Assembly (NCBI RefSeq): GCF_009687865.1
Contig: NZ_BLAE01000005.1
Span: 78,299 to 142,298 of the forward strand
Length of the DNA: 64,000 nt
Direction: 5' to 3'
Origin: Acrocarpospora macrocephala
GTDB taxonomy: Bacteria > Actinomycetota > Actinomycetes > Streptosporangiales > Streptosporangiaceae
Shown: positions 16,056 to 24,700 of the stretch, one piece after another
Layout: each line of letters starts with the position of its first letter
How positions within the stretch are numbered: the first letter of the stretch is position 1
Notes under the pieces: model-generated
What the model was told of the DNA's origin: nothing
Database searches by the model: none
What the model saw: the letters and a program-made list of their open reading frames with translations, nothing else
Made by a program: the position numbers and the translations under genes

Positions 16056-16517
16056 TCAGTCCAGGCAGAACTCGTTGCCCTCGGGGTCGGCCATCACGAT
16101 GAAGCCGGCGCTCATCGGGGGCTCGGGCTCGTCGCGGCGTAGCCGCGTCGCTCCCAGCGCGACGAGCCGGTCGCACTCGGCCTCCAGCGCCGCCATCCGC
16201 TCCTCCCCCCGCAGTCCGGGAGCCGCGCGGACGTCGAGGTGGACGCGGTTCTTGGCGACCTTGTCCTCCGGCACCTGCTGGAAGAACAGCCGCGGGCCGT
16301 GCCCGTCCGGGTCCTCGATGGCCGATCTCGTGTTGCGCTGATCCTCCGGCACGCCGACCCGCGCGAGGAAGTCGTCCCACGCGGCCAGCGGGTCGGCGCC
16401 CTCGGGCAGGTCGACTCCGGGCGGGCCGGGGTGGACGTAGCCCAGGACGTCGCGCCAGAAGAACGACAGCGCCCGCGGGTCGTGGGCGTCGAAGGTGACC
16501 TGGATGTGGCGGCTCAT
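16056..16517 (-). CDS. VOC-family (glyoxalase-like) protein
   Basis: The 153-residue protein has two beta-alpha-beta-beta-beta units of the vicinal oxygen chelate fold: IQVTFDAHDPRALSFFWRDVLGY at the start and VHLDVRA..., FIVMADPEGNEFCLD at the end. It belongs to the large group of small actinobacterial glyoxalase/bleomycin-resistance-like proteins with unknown ligand. The ATG overlaps the stop of the DinB gene as ATGA, and GGAGC precedes it. The two genes are probably co-induced under the divergent WYL regulator. Confidence 0.88.
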   Translation of the reverse strand: MSRHIQVTFDAHDPRALSFFWRDVLGYVHPGPPGVDLPEGADPLAAWDDFLARVGVPEDQRNTRSAIEDPDGHGPRLFFQQVPEDKVAKNRVHLDVRAAPGLRGEERMAALEAECDRLVALGATRLRRDEPEPPMSAGFIVMADPEGNEFCLD

Positions 16518-17101
16518 CGGGTTGCTCCGTTCGTCGCGGGTTTCGTGTGCAGGTAGAGGTCGCGCAGCAGGCAGACCTCGGACAGGTGGTGGATCAGCTC
16601 GCGGTGGATGTGCAGCACCAGATCGGCCATGGGCGCCTCGGGGTAGGGCTCCTTCGCGCCGATCGGGACCCGGAGCCCGGCCTCGCCGAGGCCGCGCACC
16701 CCGGCCAGCCAGAGGTCGAGCTGGGCCTCCAGCTGGTCGAGCGCGGTGGCCGCGCCTCCGGCGTACTCCCAGGTCTCGTACGACGCCGCCGGCGCGCCGA
16801 AGTGCGCCGCGTTGCGCGCCGCGAGCACGCCGACGATGACGTGACCCAGTCGCCAGGCGATCGTGGTGAAGGCCGCGGGAACCGGCTCGGGGAAGGCGTA
16901 GTCCATCGTGAAGTCCCCCGCGCCGACCTGCACAGGCGCCGTCGAGCTGCCGCGCGGCCGCACGCTCCAGGCGTCCGGCACCGGCGACCAGAAGTACTCC
17001 TCGTCGGTGAGGCCGTCGAGCCGGGCTCGGAGCTGATGGTTCCAGTGGAATTCCCACTGCTTGCGCAGCGTCCGGTTCCAGTCGAGTTCGTCTGCGTCCA
17101 T
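16514..17101 (-). CDS. DinB-family protein
   Basis: The 195-residue four-helix protein fits the DinB/YfiT-like metal-binding family. Histidines at the expected helix positions occur in WRLGHVIVGVLAARN and LHIHRELIHHLSEVCLLRD. Such proteins are often thiol-dependent (mycothiol or bacillithiol) transferases or stress proteins. It is transcribed divergently from the WYL regulator, with a 61-bp gap holding a perfect operator-like palindrome, and forms a two-gene unit with the VOC protein. Substrate unknown. Confidence 0.88.
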   Translation of the reverse strand: MDADELDWNRTLRKQWEFHWNHQLRARLDGLTDEEYFWSPVPDAWSVRPRGSSTAPVQVGAGDFTMDYAFPEPVPAAFTTIAWRLGHVIVGVLAARNAAHFGAPAASYETWEYAGGAATALDQLEAQLDLWLAGVRGLGEAGLRVPIGAKEPYPEAPMADLVLHIHRELIHHLSEVCLLRDLYLHTKPATNGATR

Positions 17102-17105
17102 GGAG

Positions 17106-17158
17106 CCACTCTGGCACCCCTAGCGGACAGGATCGGTCCGCTATCTCTGGCAGAGTGG
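17106..17158. promoter_or_regulatory. Nested palindromic operator of the DinB/WYL divergon
   Basis: Two perfect inverted repeats share one centre at 17132. The inner arms are TAGCGGAC and GTCCGCTA with a 7-bp spacer. The outer arms are CCACTCTG and CAGAGTGG, each 7 bp outside the inner arms. It fills the gap between divergent starts. The inner repeat is a good candidate for the WYL protein; the outer arms overlap the two ribosome binding site regions. Confidence 0.7.
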
Positions 17159-17162
17159 AGAC

Positions 17163-18176
17163 GTGGTCGTGGCAGGCGGTGACGAGCGGGGTACGACGGA
17201 GCGGGTGCTCACCCTGCTCGGGCTGCTGCAGCAGCGCCGGGTCTGGACCGGCCCCGAGCTCGCCGACCGGCTCGGGGTCACGCCGCGCACCGTACGGCGC
17301 GATGTCGAGCGGCTGCGCACGCTCGGCTATCCGGTGCATGCCAGCCAGGGTGTCGGCGGCGGCTACCAGCTCGGCCCGGGGCAGGACCTGCCGCCGCTGC
17401 TGCTCGACGACGAGGAGGCGATCGCCACCGCGGTCTCGCTGCTGGCTGGCGCGGGTGGCGCGGTCGCCGGCACCGGCGACGCCGCGCTCCGGGCGCTGAC
17501 CAAACTCGACCGGGTGCTGCCCACCCGGCTGCGGCACGAGGTGCGGGCGCTCTCCGGCTCGGTGGAGTCCTTCGGCGGAGGCCGCACGCCGGTCGACCCC
17601 AAGGTGCTCATGACGCTGGCCAGAGCCTGCCGCGACGAGGTCGAGGCCGGCTTCGACTACCCGTCCGGGAGCTCCGGGAACGAGGTGCGGCGGCGGTCAG
17701 TCGAGCCCTACCGCCTGGTCGCCTCCGACCGGCGCTGGTACCTGTTCGCCTACGACCTCGATCGCGACGACTGGCGCAGCTTCCGCGTCGACCGGATGAC
17801 CGATGTGTCCGCACGGACCCGCCGTTTCCGCCCGCGCGCGGCGCCCGACGCGGCGACGTACGTGCAGGAGGGGGTGGCGAGCCGGGTCTACCCGCACCAG
17901 GCGCGCTTCCTCGTGCACGCGCCGGCCGGCACGGTGCGCGCGCAGATTCCGGCGTCGGCGGCCGTCGTACGACCGCGCGGAAGCGAGCGCTGCGAGGTGC
18001 TCAGCGGCGCCGCCAGCCTCGACTTCGTGCTCATGCACGTGCTCCTGCTGGGGCACGACTTCGAGGTGCTCGACCCTCCGGAGCTCGGGAGTCGCTGCCG
18101 CGCGCTGGCGGAGAGACTGCTGTCGGCCGGCGCGACGATCTCATCGGTGCAAGACAGCCCAGCAGTGGAACCCTGA
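17163..18176 (+). CDS. WYL-domain transcriptional regulator (HTH_11)
   Basis: The 337-residue protein has an N-terminal winged helix (TGPELADRLGVTPRTVRRDVERLRTLGYPV) followed by GGGYQLG. The WYL domain carries VEPYRLVASDRRWYLFAYDLDRDDWRSFRVDRM, and a WCX C-terminal domain ends the protein. Members usually sense a small ligand or nucleic acid and regulate an adjacent divergent operon. The GTG start follows GAGTGGAGAC. The target is most likely the DinB-VOC pair. Confidence 0.93.
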   Translation: MVVAGGDERGTTERVLTLLGLLQQRRVWTGPELADRLGVTPRTVRRDVERLRTLGYPVHASQGVGGGYQLGPGQDLPPLLLDDEEAIATAVSLLAGAGGAVAGTGDAALRALTKLDRVLPTRLRHEVRALSGSVESFGGGRTPVDPKVLMTLARACRDEVEAGFDYPSGSSGNEVRRRSVEPYRLVASDRRWYLFAYDLDRDDWRSFRVDRMTDVSARTRRFRPRAAPDAATYVQEGVASRVYPHQARFLVHAPAGTVRAQIPASAAVVRPRGSERCEVLSGAASLDFVLMHVLLLGHDFEVLDPPELGSRCRALAERLLSAGATISSVQDSPAVEP

Positions 18177-18321
18177 CCGGATCTCGTGCATGGCACACGC
18201 CTGCGGGTGGACCGTGCGGGCGATGCGCCCTCACGTGGCGTCACCGGCCAGGCGCAGGCCTGCCGGTTCTGTCGGTGGCGTGTGCGAGCATGACGCTTTG
18301 CCGGGCGTCGAGGGGAACCAA

Positions 18322-19467
18322 TTGTTCAGATCACTGCCCGCGGCGGCCAGGACGCTGGTGTGGGTGCGGATCCTCAACCAGCTCGGCGCCTATGCGCTGT
18401 CGTTCCTGGCGGTGCTGGCCGGGCCGGATCTGGCCGCGGCGGCGCTGGCCCTGTTCGGGCTGACGGCGCTGGCGTCGCGCTGGGCGGGGGCGTTCCTGCT
18501 GGATCGCTGCTCACCCCGCGGCGTGCTGGCCGGCGGGCTGGCCGCAACCGGCGTGGCGCTGTTCGGGCTTGCGCCGGCGCACGGGCCGGCGCAGGTGCTG
18601 ATCGCGATCGCGCTGGTCGGACTGGCCTTCGAGCTGTATGAGCCGGCGGCCCAGGAGCTGCTGGCGCGGGCGAGTTCGGGCGAGCAGCGCCATGCGACGT
18701 ACGCGGTGATGGGCGTGGTGTTATCGGCGGCCGGAGCGGTCGCGGGACTGCTGGCCGCAGTGTTGCTGCCACTGGGGGTGCGCTGGCTGGTGGCCGCCGA
18801 CGCGCTCACCTGCCTGGCGGCGGCCGCCGTGGCGATGGCGTTCCTGCCGCGCGAAGCCGGCGAGGGCCGGCGAGCCGCGCGCCGCGCCCGGCCGGGTGGG
18901 CGCTGGCGGCCACCGGCGGCCCTGCTGCGGCTGACAGTGGCCAGCACCGCGTTCGCGGTCGGTTACCTGGCGGTGATGATGTACCTGCCGCTGGCGCTGC
19001 TGGAGCGTGGCGTGGCCGCGTGGGTCCCCGGTCTGACGCTGGCGGGCGCGGCCGTGCTGGCCCCGCTGGCCCTGTGGGCGGCCCGGCGGCTGCTGGCCGG
19101 ACGCATGCACCGGGTGATCCTCGGCGTCGGCACGGTGCTGCTTGGAGTGCTGGCGCTGGTCATGGCTTCGACCACCAGCGCGCAACTCACCATCGCCGCC
19201 TACCTGGCCGGCACCGCGGTCAACGGCGTGCTGCTCGGCCGCTGGCAGTCGATGATCGCCGATGCCGCGCCGGAGCGGGAACGACCTCGCTGGTTCGCCT
19301 TCCAGGGATCGTCGTGGGGCCTGGCGCAGCCCGCCGTCCCACCGCTGGCCGCACTGGCCGCCGGTGCCGTGGGCACCGCCGGGGCGGGCGCCTTCCTGGC
19401 CGCGGGCGTGGCGTTCCTGCTCGTGCCGTTCGCACTGCGCCGCGCCACGGCTGCTACTACGGCCTGA
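18322..19467 (+). CDS. MFS transporter
   Basis: The hydrophobic 381-residue protein has about twelve membrane segments and the loop SRWAGAFLLDRCSPRGVLAGG in the loop 2-3 position. I chose a TTG start because GAGGGG lies six bases before it and the first helix follows directly (VWVRILNQLGAYALSFLAVLAG). Upstream in-frame extension overlaps the regulator gene. It resembles DHA-type drug or metabolite exporters; no substrate can be named. The gene follows WYL by ~145 bp and may be separate. Confidence 0.82.
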   Translation: MFRSLPAAARTLVWVRILNQLGAYALSFLAVLAGPDLAAAALALFGLTALASRWAGAFLLDRCSPRGVLAGGLAATGVALFGLAPAHGPAQVLIAIALVGLAFELYEPAAQELLARASSGEQRHATYAVMGVVLSAAGAVAGLLAAVLLPLGVRWLVAADALTCLAAAAVAMAFLPREAGEGRRAARRARPGGRWRPPAALLRLTVASTAFAVGYLAVMMYLPLALLERGVAAWVPGLTLAGAAVLAPLALWAARRLLAGRMHRVILGVGTVLLGVLALVMASTTSAQLTIAAYLAGTAVNGVLLGRWQSMIADAAPERERPRWFAFQGSSWGLAQPAVPPLAALAAGAVGTAGAGAFLAAGVAFLLVPFALRRATAATTA

Positions 19468-19667
19468 CAGTTACGGCGAGCTGGAGTCTCCGCTGTCACG
19501 CCAGGGCCCGTACCGCCTCCACTCCCGTCCCCACCGCCGTGCGGAAGGCCGGGTCCAGTTCGGCCGGTGGCGTGAGCTCCTCATCCCCTCACACATGACA
19601 GCGTCCACCTTCGATGGACGCCGAAAACCCTTTGCGGGGCAGCGGGAGTGGCCGACACACTCTCGGG

Positions 19668-20579
19668 GTGGTTGAGAACCTGCACATCGATGGGCGCGCC
19701 GGCATCGATGCGGGGCTGGTGAAGCGGCTGGTCGCAACCCAGTTCCCGCAGTGGAGCGCCCTTCCCGTGACACCGGTCGAGGTCGACGGGTGGGACAACC
19801 GCACCTACCGGCTCGGTGCCGAGATGTCGGCGCGTCTTCCCACTGCCGCCGGCTATGCCCCAGCGGTCGACAAGGAACATCGATGGCTGCCGGTTCTCGC
19901 ACCGTCGTTGCCGGTTGCCATTCCCGCGCCTCTGGCGAAAGGGGCACCGGGCGAGGGGTACCTGTTCAGCTGGTCGATCCGCGGTTGGCTGGACGGCGAG
20001 ACCGCGAGCGTTGACCGCATCGACGACCTGTCGGAATTCGCGGCCTCGGTTGCCGACTTCCTTCTCGCCCTGCAGCGCATTGACGCTACTGGCGGGCCGC
20101 CGGCGGGCGCGCACAGCTTCTATCGGGGTGTGTCACCGGCCCACTACGACGATGACACACGCCGCTCCCTCGCCCTGCTGGACGGCCGCATCGACACCAC
20201 CCGGGCCTTGGCCGTGTGGGACGCCGCCCTCGAGGCGGCCTGGTCCGGGCCGCCGGTGTGGTTCCACGGCGACTTCGCGAGCGGCAATCTGCTGGTCAGG
20301 AACGGAAAGCTGGCTGCCGTCATCGACTTCGGGACATCAGGTGTCGGCGATCCCGCCTGCGATCTGGTGATCGCGTGGACGATGTTCTCAGGCGAGAGCC
20401 GGGAGACCTTCCGCGGCGCTGTCGGTCAGGATCCCGCCATGTGGGCGCGGGCTCGCGGCTGGGCCCTGTGGAAGGCCCTGATCACCCTGGCCGAGGACAT
20501 CGACAAGGACGAGAAGCGAGCCGCGGGCAACCGCCGCGTCATCGATGAAGTCCTGGCCGACCACGATCGCGCCAACTGA
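19668..20579 (+). CDS. Aminoglycoside phosphotransferase (APH/ChoK)-family kinase
   Basis: The protein has ~303 residues from a GTG; an ATG at 19614 would add 18 residues that look unrelated to the family. The kinase-like fold shows VEVDGWDNRTYRLG in the N-lobe, FHGDFASGNLLV as the catalytic loop (Asp base) and VIDFGTSGVGDPACDL as the Mg-binding DFG equivalent. This subgroup is common in actinobacteria and includes macrolide and aminoglycoside kinases as well as metabolic kinases. Whether it confers resistance is not known. Confidence 0.88.
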   Translation: MVENLHIDGRAGIDAGLVKRLVATQFPQWSALPVTPVEVDGWDNRTYRLGAEMSARLPTAAGYAPAVDKEHRWLPVLAPSLPVAIPAPLAKGAPGEGYLFSWSIRGWLDGETASVDRIDDLSEFAASVADFLLALQRIDATGGPPAGAHSFYRGVSPAHYDDDTRRSLALLDGRIDTTRALAVWDAALEAAWSGPPVWFHGDFASGNLLVRNGKLAAVIDFGTSGVGDPACDLVIAWTMFSGESRETFRGAVGQDPAMWARARGWALWKALITLAEDIDKDEKRAAGNRRVIDEVLADHDRAN

Positions 20580-20695
20580 CCCCGGGGGCACCAGGCCAAC
20601 GTCGGGTTGGTGGTTCTCGGTGGCTGCTCTGGAGCGCCCGTACCTGGTGCCTGAGGGCCTAAAGGTTCGTGCCACCTCGATCCGTGGCGGTCCGG

Positions 20696-21247
20696 TCAGG
20701 AGGCGACAGGAGCGACTGCACTGTCGCGATGACGACGCGGGCGAACATCCTCTGTCTTCAACCGCCCGGCGCGGTTCTCCTCCGCGGCGCCTTTCAGGAT
20801 GTAGTGCACGGCACTGACCAGCCAGGTGATCGGCAGGTCGGTGCGGAACGCGGCTTCGTTCTGGCCACGGCGGATGAGCTCTTCGACACGCTGCGCGGGG
20901 GCGGCGTGCAGCTGGAGGACGCGTCCGGGGGGAAGAGTTCCCTGGGCCGCCGTCAGCAACGCCATGGATTCGGCCACGAGGGACCAGCTGGAGTCGAGCA
21001 ACCGGGCCAGCGCGTCCTGCGCGTCCCCGGTGAGATCGACGGCTGACAGCACCTCGTCACCGGCGCGCATCGCGTCGGCCAGGGCGGCCTCGACTAGTTC
21101 CGCCCGGGTGCGGAAGTGGCCGTAGAGCGTCATCCGGCCCACTCCGGCGGCCTTGGCGATGTCGTCGACGCTCGCGTTCGGATCACCGCTCAGGGTCTCG
21201 CGTGCCGCGGAGACGATGCGGGCGATGCTGCGTTCGGCGTCTTGATC
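20696..21247 (-). CDS. TetR-family regulator with lost native start
   Basis: From AERSIARIVSAARETLS onward the protein is an ordinary TetR regulator of about 183 residues, with helix-turn-helix ASVDDIAKAAGVGRMTLYGHF and a C-terminal domain like those next to EmrB/QacA pumps. Immediately before DQDAERS the frame has no start codon; it continues antisense into a truncated pump gene, where a GTG 13 codons upstream of that point could serve. The native first codons and promoter appear to have been removed by a deletion, so expression is doubtful. Confidence 0.75.
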   Translation of the reverse strand, partial: DQDAERSIARIVSAARETLSGDPNASVDDIAKAAGVGRMTLYGHFRTRAELVEAALADAMRAGDEVLSAVDLTGDAQDALARLLDSSWSLVAESMALLTAAQGTLPPGRVLQLHAAPAQRVEELIRRGQNEAAFRTDLPITWLVSAVHYILKGAAEENRAGRLKTEDVRPRRHRDSAVAPVAS

Positions 21248-21970
21248 TACGCGATCACGCGCGCTGGAGACCACGGGTGGCTCACCGCCACGACCGGGTG
21301 GCTCGTGCCGGCGGCCGTGCTGGGCTACCTGGCGTTCGTGATCAGGCAGAAGACCGCCAGGTCGCCTCTGATGGACCTCACCCTGCTGGTACGGCGCCCG
21401 GTGGCCACCGGCACGTTCCTCATCCTGATGGCGACGGCGCTGATGATCGCGGTGTTCTTCCTCGGCACCTTCTACTTCCAGCACGCGCGGGGCTTCGGCG
21501 CCCTCCAGACCGGCCTGCTGTTCCTCCCGGTCGCGGTGGGGACGATGCTCGGGGCCAACCTCACCGGCCGGGCCATAGCCAGGGCCGGAGCGCGCCGGCT
21601 CGCCGTGGCCGGACTGCTCACCACCGCGATCGGCATGGCCGTGCCCGCCCTGTCGATGCACCCCGTGACCGTCGTGGCGGGCACCGCGGTGGCGGCCGCC
21701 GGGGCCGGCGCGATGTTCGTCGTCGCCTCGGCGACCGCTCTCGGCCAGGTGGCCCCGCACGAATCCGGTATCGCCTCCGGCATCGTCAGCACCTTCCACG
21801 AGTTCGGCGCCTCCATCGGAGCCGCGGTCATCTCCAGCGTCGCGGCGGCCGGCATCACCGGGGACGCGCTCTCCGGGTTCACTGACGGCTTCATCCTCGC
21901 CGCGGTCGCCGCGGGTGTCGCGGCCCTCGTGGCCGCCATCCTGACACCCGGGCGAGCCGGCACACGCTGA
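21236..21970 (+). pseudogene. EmrB/QacA-type MFS pump, C-terminal half only
   Basis: The frame opens abruptly at VLIYAITRAGDHGW and runs through about seven membrane helices to a normal terminus. It includes the mirrored loop GRAIARAGARRLAVAGLL and FLGTFYFQHARGFGALQTGLLFLP. Family members have 14 helices and ~480-520 residues, so the first half with the proton-coupling motif C is missing. It meets the TetR gene head-on with no intergenic region, which marks one deletion that removed the promoter and the 5' half of the pump. Confidence 0.85.
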
Positions 21971-21976
21971 TGTGAC

Positions 21977-22006
21977 GCCGCCGCGCAGCAGGTCCTGCGC
22001 GGCGGC
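21977..22006. terminator. Bidirectional hairpin terminator
   Basis: A perfect 12-bp stem GCCGCCGCGCAG/CTGCGCGGCGGC with a 6-base loop lies between the convergent pump remnant and the nuclease gene. Confidence 0.8.
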
Positions 22007-22012
22007 GACCGC

Positions 22013-22789
22013 TTAGAGGCATTGAGCGAGCATGGCGGTCTTGTCTTGCTCGGTAACACGAAGGTCGTACTTCGCGGCGACCTGGGCGAAACGGGTGACG
22101 TAGGCGCAGCGGATCTTCTGTACCGGCGGGAGCCAGGATGCCGGGCCGGCGCCGCCCTTGGCCTCGTTGATGGGGCCGTAGACGGGCATCAGGTTGAGGG
22201 GGTCGTTGGCGATCCGTACCCGCTTGTCTTCCGGCCACTCCCAGGCGCCCATCCGCCATTCGTACGACAGGGGCACCACGTGATCGACCTGCACCTGGCC
22301 CGCGTCCTGCTTGCGCCACTCGATCGTCTTGCCGGTGTAGGGGTCCGAGAGTTTCATCGCGACGACTTCACAGCGCGATCCGGGACGGAATTTCAGGTCT
22401 TCTCCGTCCCGGGCGAGCAAGTCATCGCGGGTACGACATCCGTTCTTCGCATAGGGGACGTCTATCGCGGTGTCCGCCCAATTCTCGCCGAACCAGGAGC
22501 GTGTGTAGCCCCATAGGGAGTAGGGCTCCATGACCCCCAGCTTCTTGATTAATTCGACGGACTTCGCCCGGTCCGCGCGTGAGGTGATGGGAACCAGTCC
22601 TGGCCTGGTCCCGTCCGGGTTGTGCAGAGGGTTCGCGCTCACGCCGACCGGGGAAACGCTCGGTGTGATCGCGGGTGCTGGGCGTCGGGCGTCGGGGGTT
22701 CGCGTGGCGGACTGTCGGGTGGCGACCACGAGCCAGCTTGTGGCGGCGCATGCGAACAGCAGGAAGGCGATCCGCTTGGTGATTGTCAC
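22013..22789 (-). CDS. Secreted HNH (GmrSD/DUF1524-type) nuclease
   Basis: The 258-residue protein begins with GTG after AGGGAGACCTC and has a single N-terminal hydrophobic segment (IAFLLFACAATSWLVVA), so it is exported or anchored. The nuclease core shows VQVDHVVPLSYEWRMGAWEW, with the DH of the beta-beta-alpha-metal site, and ANDPLNLMPVYGPINEAKG, with the conserved Asn and Lys. This arrangement is shared by many secreted actinobacterial HNH proteins, presumably for extracellular DNA use. It is transcribed leftward, apparently alone. Confidence 0.9.
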   Translation of the reverse strand: MTITKRIAFLLFACAATSWLVVATRQSATRTPDARRPAPAITPSVSPVGVSANPLHNPDGTRPGLVPITSRADRAKSVELIKKLGVMEPYSLWGYTRSWFGENWADTAIDVPYAKNGCRTRDDLLARDGEDLKFRPGSRCEVVAMKLSDPYTGKTIEWRKQDAGQVQVDHVVPLSYEWRMGAWEWPEDKRVRIANDPLNLMPVYGPINEAKGGAGPASWLPPVQKIRCAYVTRFAQVAAKYDLRVTEQDKTAMLAQCL

Positions 22790-22936
22790 GAGGTCTCCCT
22801 CTGGTCTGCATCGTCTGGGAGGTCCGTCCCGCCCGCTCACGATCAGGAGCGATAGCCGACAAGGCCCTTCGCCGCCTTCCGCGCGATCGGCGACCGCCGG
22901 GGATCGCGGCTTGGGGCCGCGTCAGGTCGGCGCGCT

Positions 22937-22966
22937 GGTACGCGGCGTGGCGGTACGCGGCGTGGC
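22937..22966. repeat. Tandem 15-mer repeat (GGTACGCGGCGTGGC x2)
   Basis: Two perfect adjacent copies lie in the region upstream of the secreted nuclease gene, followed by a degenerate third part. They may be a simple slippage product or a regulatory element; nothing else supports either. Confidence 0.5.
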
Positions 22967-23005
22967 GGTCGGTAGCGCGGTTTGGCGCGATTTGGTGGAT
23001 TCCTC

Positions 23006-23040
23006 GTCCCCGGCCGACGCGATGGACGACGGCCGGGGAC
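23006..23040 (-). terminator. Hairpin terminator
   Basis: An 11-bp perfect stem GTCCCCGGCCG/CGGCCGGGGAC with a 13-base loop lies 15 bp downstream of the SH3-like protein gene. Confidence 0.75.
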
Positions 23041-23055
23041 GTCATCTCACATCTG

Positions 23056-23388
23056 CTACTTATTCAACTTGACCAGGTACTTGGCGGAGGCCCAGCCGGG
23101 CTTGCCGCAGGAGGACTTGACCGCCACCCAGTTCCTGACGGGCTGGCAGGCTCCGGCGAAGAACCCGTCGGCCACTTTGAGCTTGCCGATGCGGTGAGAG
23201 CGCAGCGACGGGTTGAGGCGGACATTGAGGTAGCTACTCGGACGCACATGCCCAACTTGGTACACGCACGCAAGGGCGGCCCGGGGCACCTTGGGGTGGG
23301 GGTGGGTGCTGGCCGAGGCCGGCACGCTGGCGACCGTGAGCCAGCCCGCGGCACAGACGATCATTGAGGCGGCGATTCGTTTTCCCAT
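23056..23388 (-). CDS. Small secreted SH3-like domain protein
   Basis: The 110-residue protein has a clear signal peptide (MGKRIAASMIVCAAGWLTVASVPASA, cleavage near residue 26) and a mature bacterial SH3-like fold: YLNVRLNPSLRSHRIGKLKVADGF, WVAVKSSCGKPGWASAKYLVKL. Four mature cysteines could form disulfides. The start is set by GGGAGAC seven bases upstream. Such small SH3 proteins bind cell-wall peptides or act as extracellular modules. It precedes the nuclease gene but a terminator separates them. Confidence 0.85.
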   Translation of the reverse strand: MGKRIAASMIVCAAGWLTVASVPASASTHPHPKVPRAALACVYQVGHVRPSSYLNVRLNPSLRSHRIGKLKVADGFFAGACQPVRNWVAVKSSCGKPGWASAKYLVKLNK

Positions 23389-23480
23389 GGGAATGTCTCC
23401 CTTCGCTTGCATCGCGTCCGTGGGCCCGAACCCGTCGGATGGTCAAGTCCTGGTACTTGACCTGCGATGATTACGTAAGG

Positions 23481-23503
23481 TACATAGCCAGTTACTCTAT
23501 GTA
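23481..23503. promoter_or_regulatory. AT-rich inverted repeat upstream of the SH3-like gene
   Basis: TACATAG and CTATGTA form a perfect 7-bp inverted repeat with a 9-bp spacer in a locally AT-rich stretch about 95 bp upstream of the start. It may be an operator or upstream promoter element. The rest of the 295-bp gap to the CBS-protein stop shows nothing I recognise. Confidence 0.4.
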
Positions 23504-23683
23504 TAAACATGGAAGCAATGGAAGGCGCTGCCACTCACCTGGAGTGATCCAAGAGGAGGCAACGCCTTAAGCGTCCGCCGGAGCCCACGGCAGCTCCAGC
23601 CGGCAGCCTGAACCTGGCCGCGACGAGCAGGCTCGCCAGAACGGCCAGTCGTGCCGCGAACGCGGCGACCTCCCCCGGCGGGG

Positions 23684-24700
23684 TCAGGCGGGGATGAGGA
23701 GGGTTGTCAGCAAGTCGTCGAGGGTGATCAGGCCCTCCAGGGCGCCGTCGGCGGTGCGGACGAGGGCGAGCTGGCTGTGGGCGGCGCGCAGGGTCGTGAC
23801 CGCGTCGGTGATCGAGGTGCCGGGTGTGAGAGTGGGTGTCTGGTGCGACAGCCGACGGGCTGGGACGGGCCGGGCCGCTCTGCGGGCGAGATAGGCGTCG
23901 CGGACGTGGACGACGCCGATCGGCGTCTGGTCGTCCCAGACGATCAGGCGGGTACGGCGGGTGGCGGCCGAGGTGTCGATCACATCCTGCGCGGACGCGC
24001 CCCCTTGCACTCCGACGATGTCGGCCACCGCGACGACGAGCGGAGCGATCTTGGCGGTGGGGGCGTGCAGGGCCCGGGTGAGCACGGCGTGGTCGTCGCT
24101 TTCGATGAGGCCGAGCCTGCGTGATTCCTCCACCAGGTGCTGCAGTTGCTGCGGCGTGCGGGGGTTGGCCTCGCCGTCCGCCCGGGGGTGGACGCGAACC
24201 AGGCGCAGCAGGCCGTTGCTGACGCTGTTCAGGACGCGCAGCAGCGGCCGGACGACCACGGTGAAGGCGCGGAATGGCGGCGCGAGCAGGGTGGCGGAGC
24301 GTTCTGGGTGGGCGATGGCCCAGGACTTGGGCGCCATCTCGCCGATGACCATGTGCAGGAACGTCACGAGGGCCAGGGCGATGACGAAGGCGACGGCGTG
24401 CGCGGCGGCCTCAGGCAGGCCGATGGTGTGGAAAAGGGGCGTGAGGGTGCCGGCGATGACCGGTTCTGAGACCACGCCCAGGCCGAGCGAGCACAAGGTG
24501 ATGCCCAGCTGCGCCCCGGCGAGCATGAGCGACAGCTCCTTGATGCCCGCGAGCGCGGCGGCGGCCGCGCGGCTGCCCTGGGCCGCGGCCTTTTCCAGCC
24601 GGTGTCGTTTGGCGGCCACCAGCGCGAACTCGGCGGCGACGAAGAAGCCGTTGCCGATCAGCAGGAGCAGGGTGAGCAGGAGCCCGGTGGACAGGTTCAC
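23684..24700 (-). CDS. CNNM/CBS-domain (hemolysin-like, TlyC/CorC) membrane protein
   Basis: The 338-residue protein has the CNNM transmembrane domain (LLLTLLLLIGNGFFVAAEFALVAAKRHRLE, then GAQLGITLCSLGLGVVSEP and HMVIGEMAPKSWAIAHPE) and two CBS repeats in the C-terminal half. It lacks the CorC_HlyC C-terminal module found in its neighbour. The family is linked to Mg or Co ion transport or homeostasis. The GTG start overlaps the upstream gene's stop as GTGA, so the two paralogues are coupled and may form a heteromer. Confidence 0.92.
   Translation of the reverse strand: MNLSTGLLLTLLLLIGNGFFVAAEFALVAAKRHRLEKAAAQGSRAAAAALAGIKELSLMLAGAQLGITLCSLGLGVVSEPVIAGTLTPLFHTIGLPEAAAHAVAFVIALALVTFLHMVIGEMAPKSWAIAHPERSATLLAPPFRAFTVVVRPLLRVLNSVSNGLLRLVRVHPRADGEANPRTPQQLQHLVEESRRLGLIESDDHAVLTRALHAPTAKIAPLVVAVADIVGVQGGASAQDVIDTSAATRRTRLIVWDDQTPIGVVHVRDAYLARRAARPVPARRLSHQTPTLTPGTSITDAVTTLRAAHSQLALVRTADGALEGLITLDDLLTTLLIPA

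Noticed and set aside
19498-19585. Minus-strand fragment LTPPAELDPAFRTAVGTGVE ending in a stop
   Set aside because: It could be the remnant of a lost gene between the MFS and APH-like genes, but no family match is recalled and an upstream stop limits it to ~28 codons.
20587-20651. GGCACCAGG/CCTGGTGCC inverted repeat downstream of the APH-like gene
   Set aside because: The 47-base loop makes it a poor terminator; no other support.
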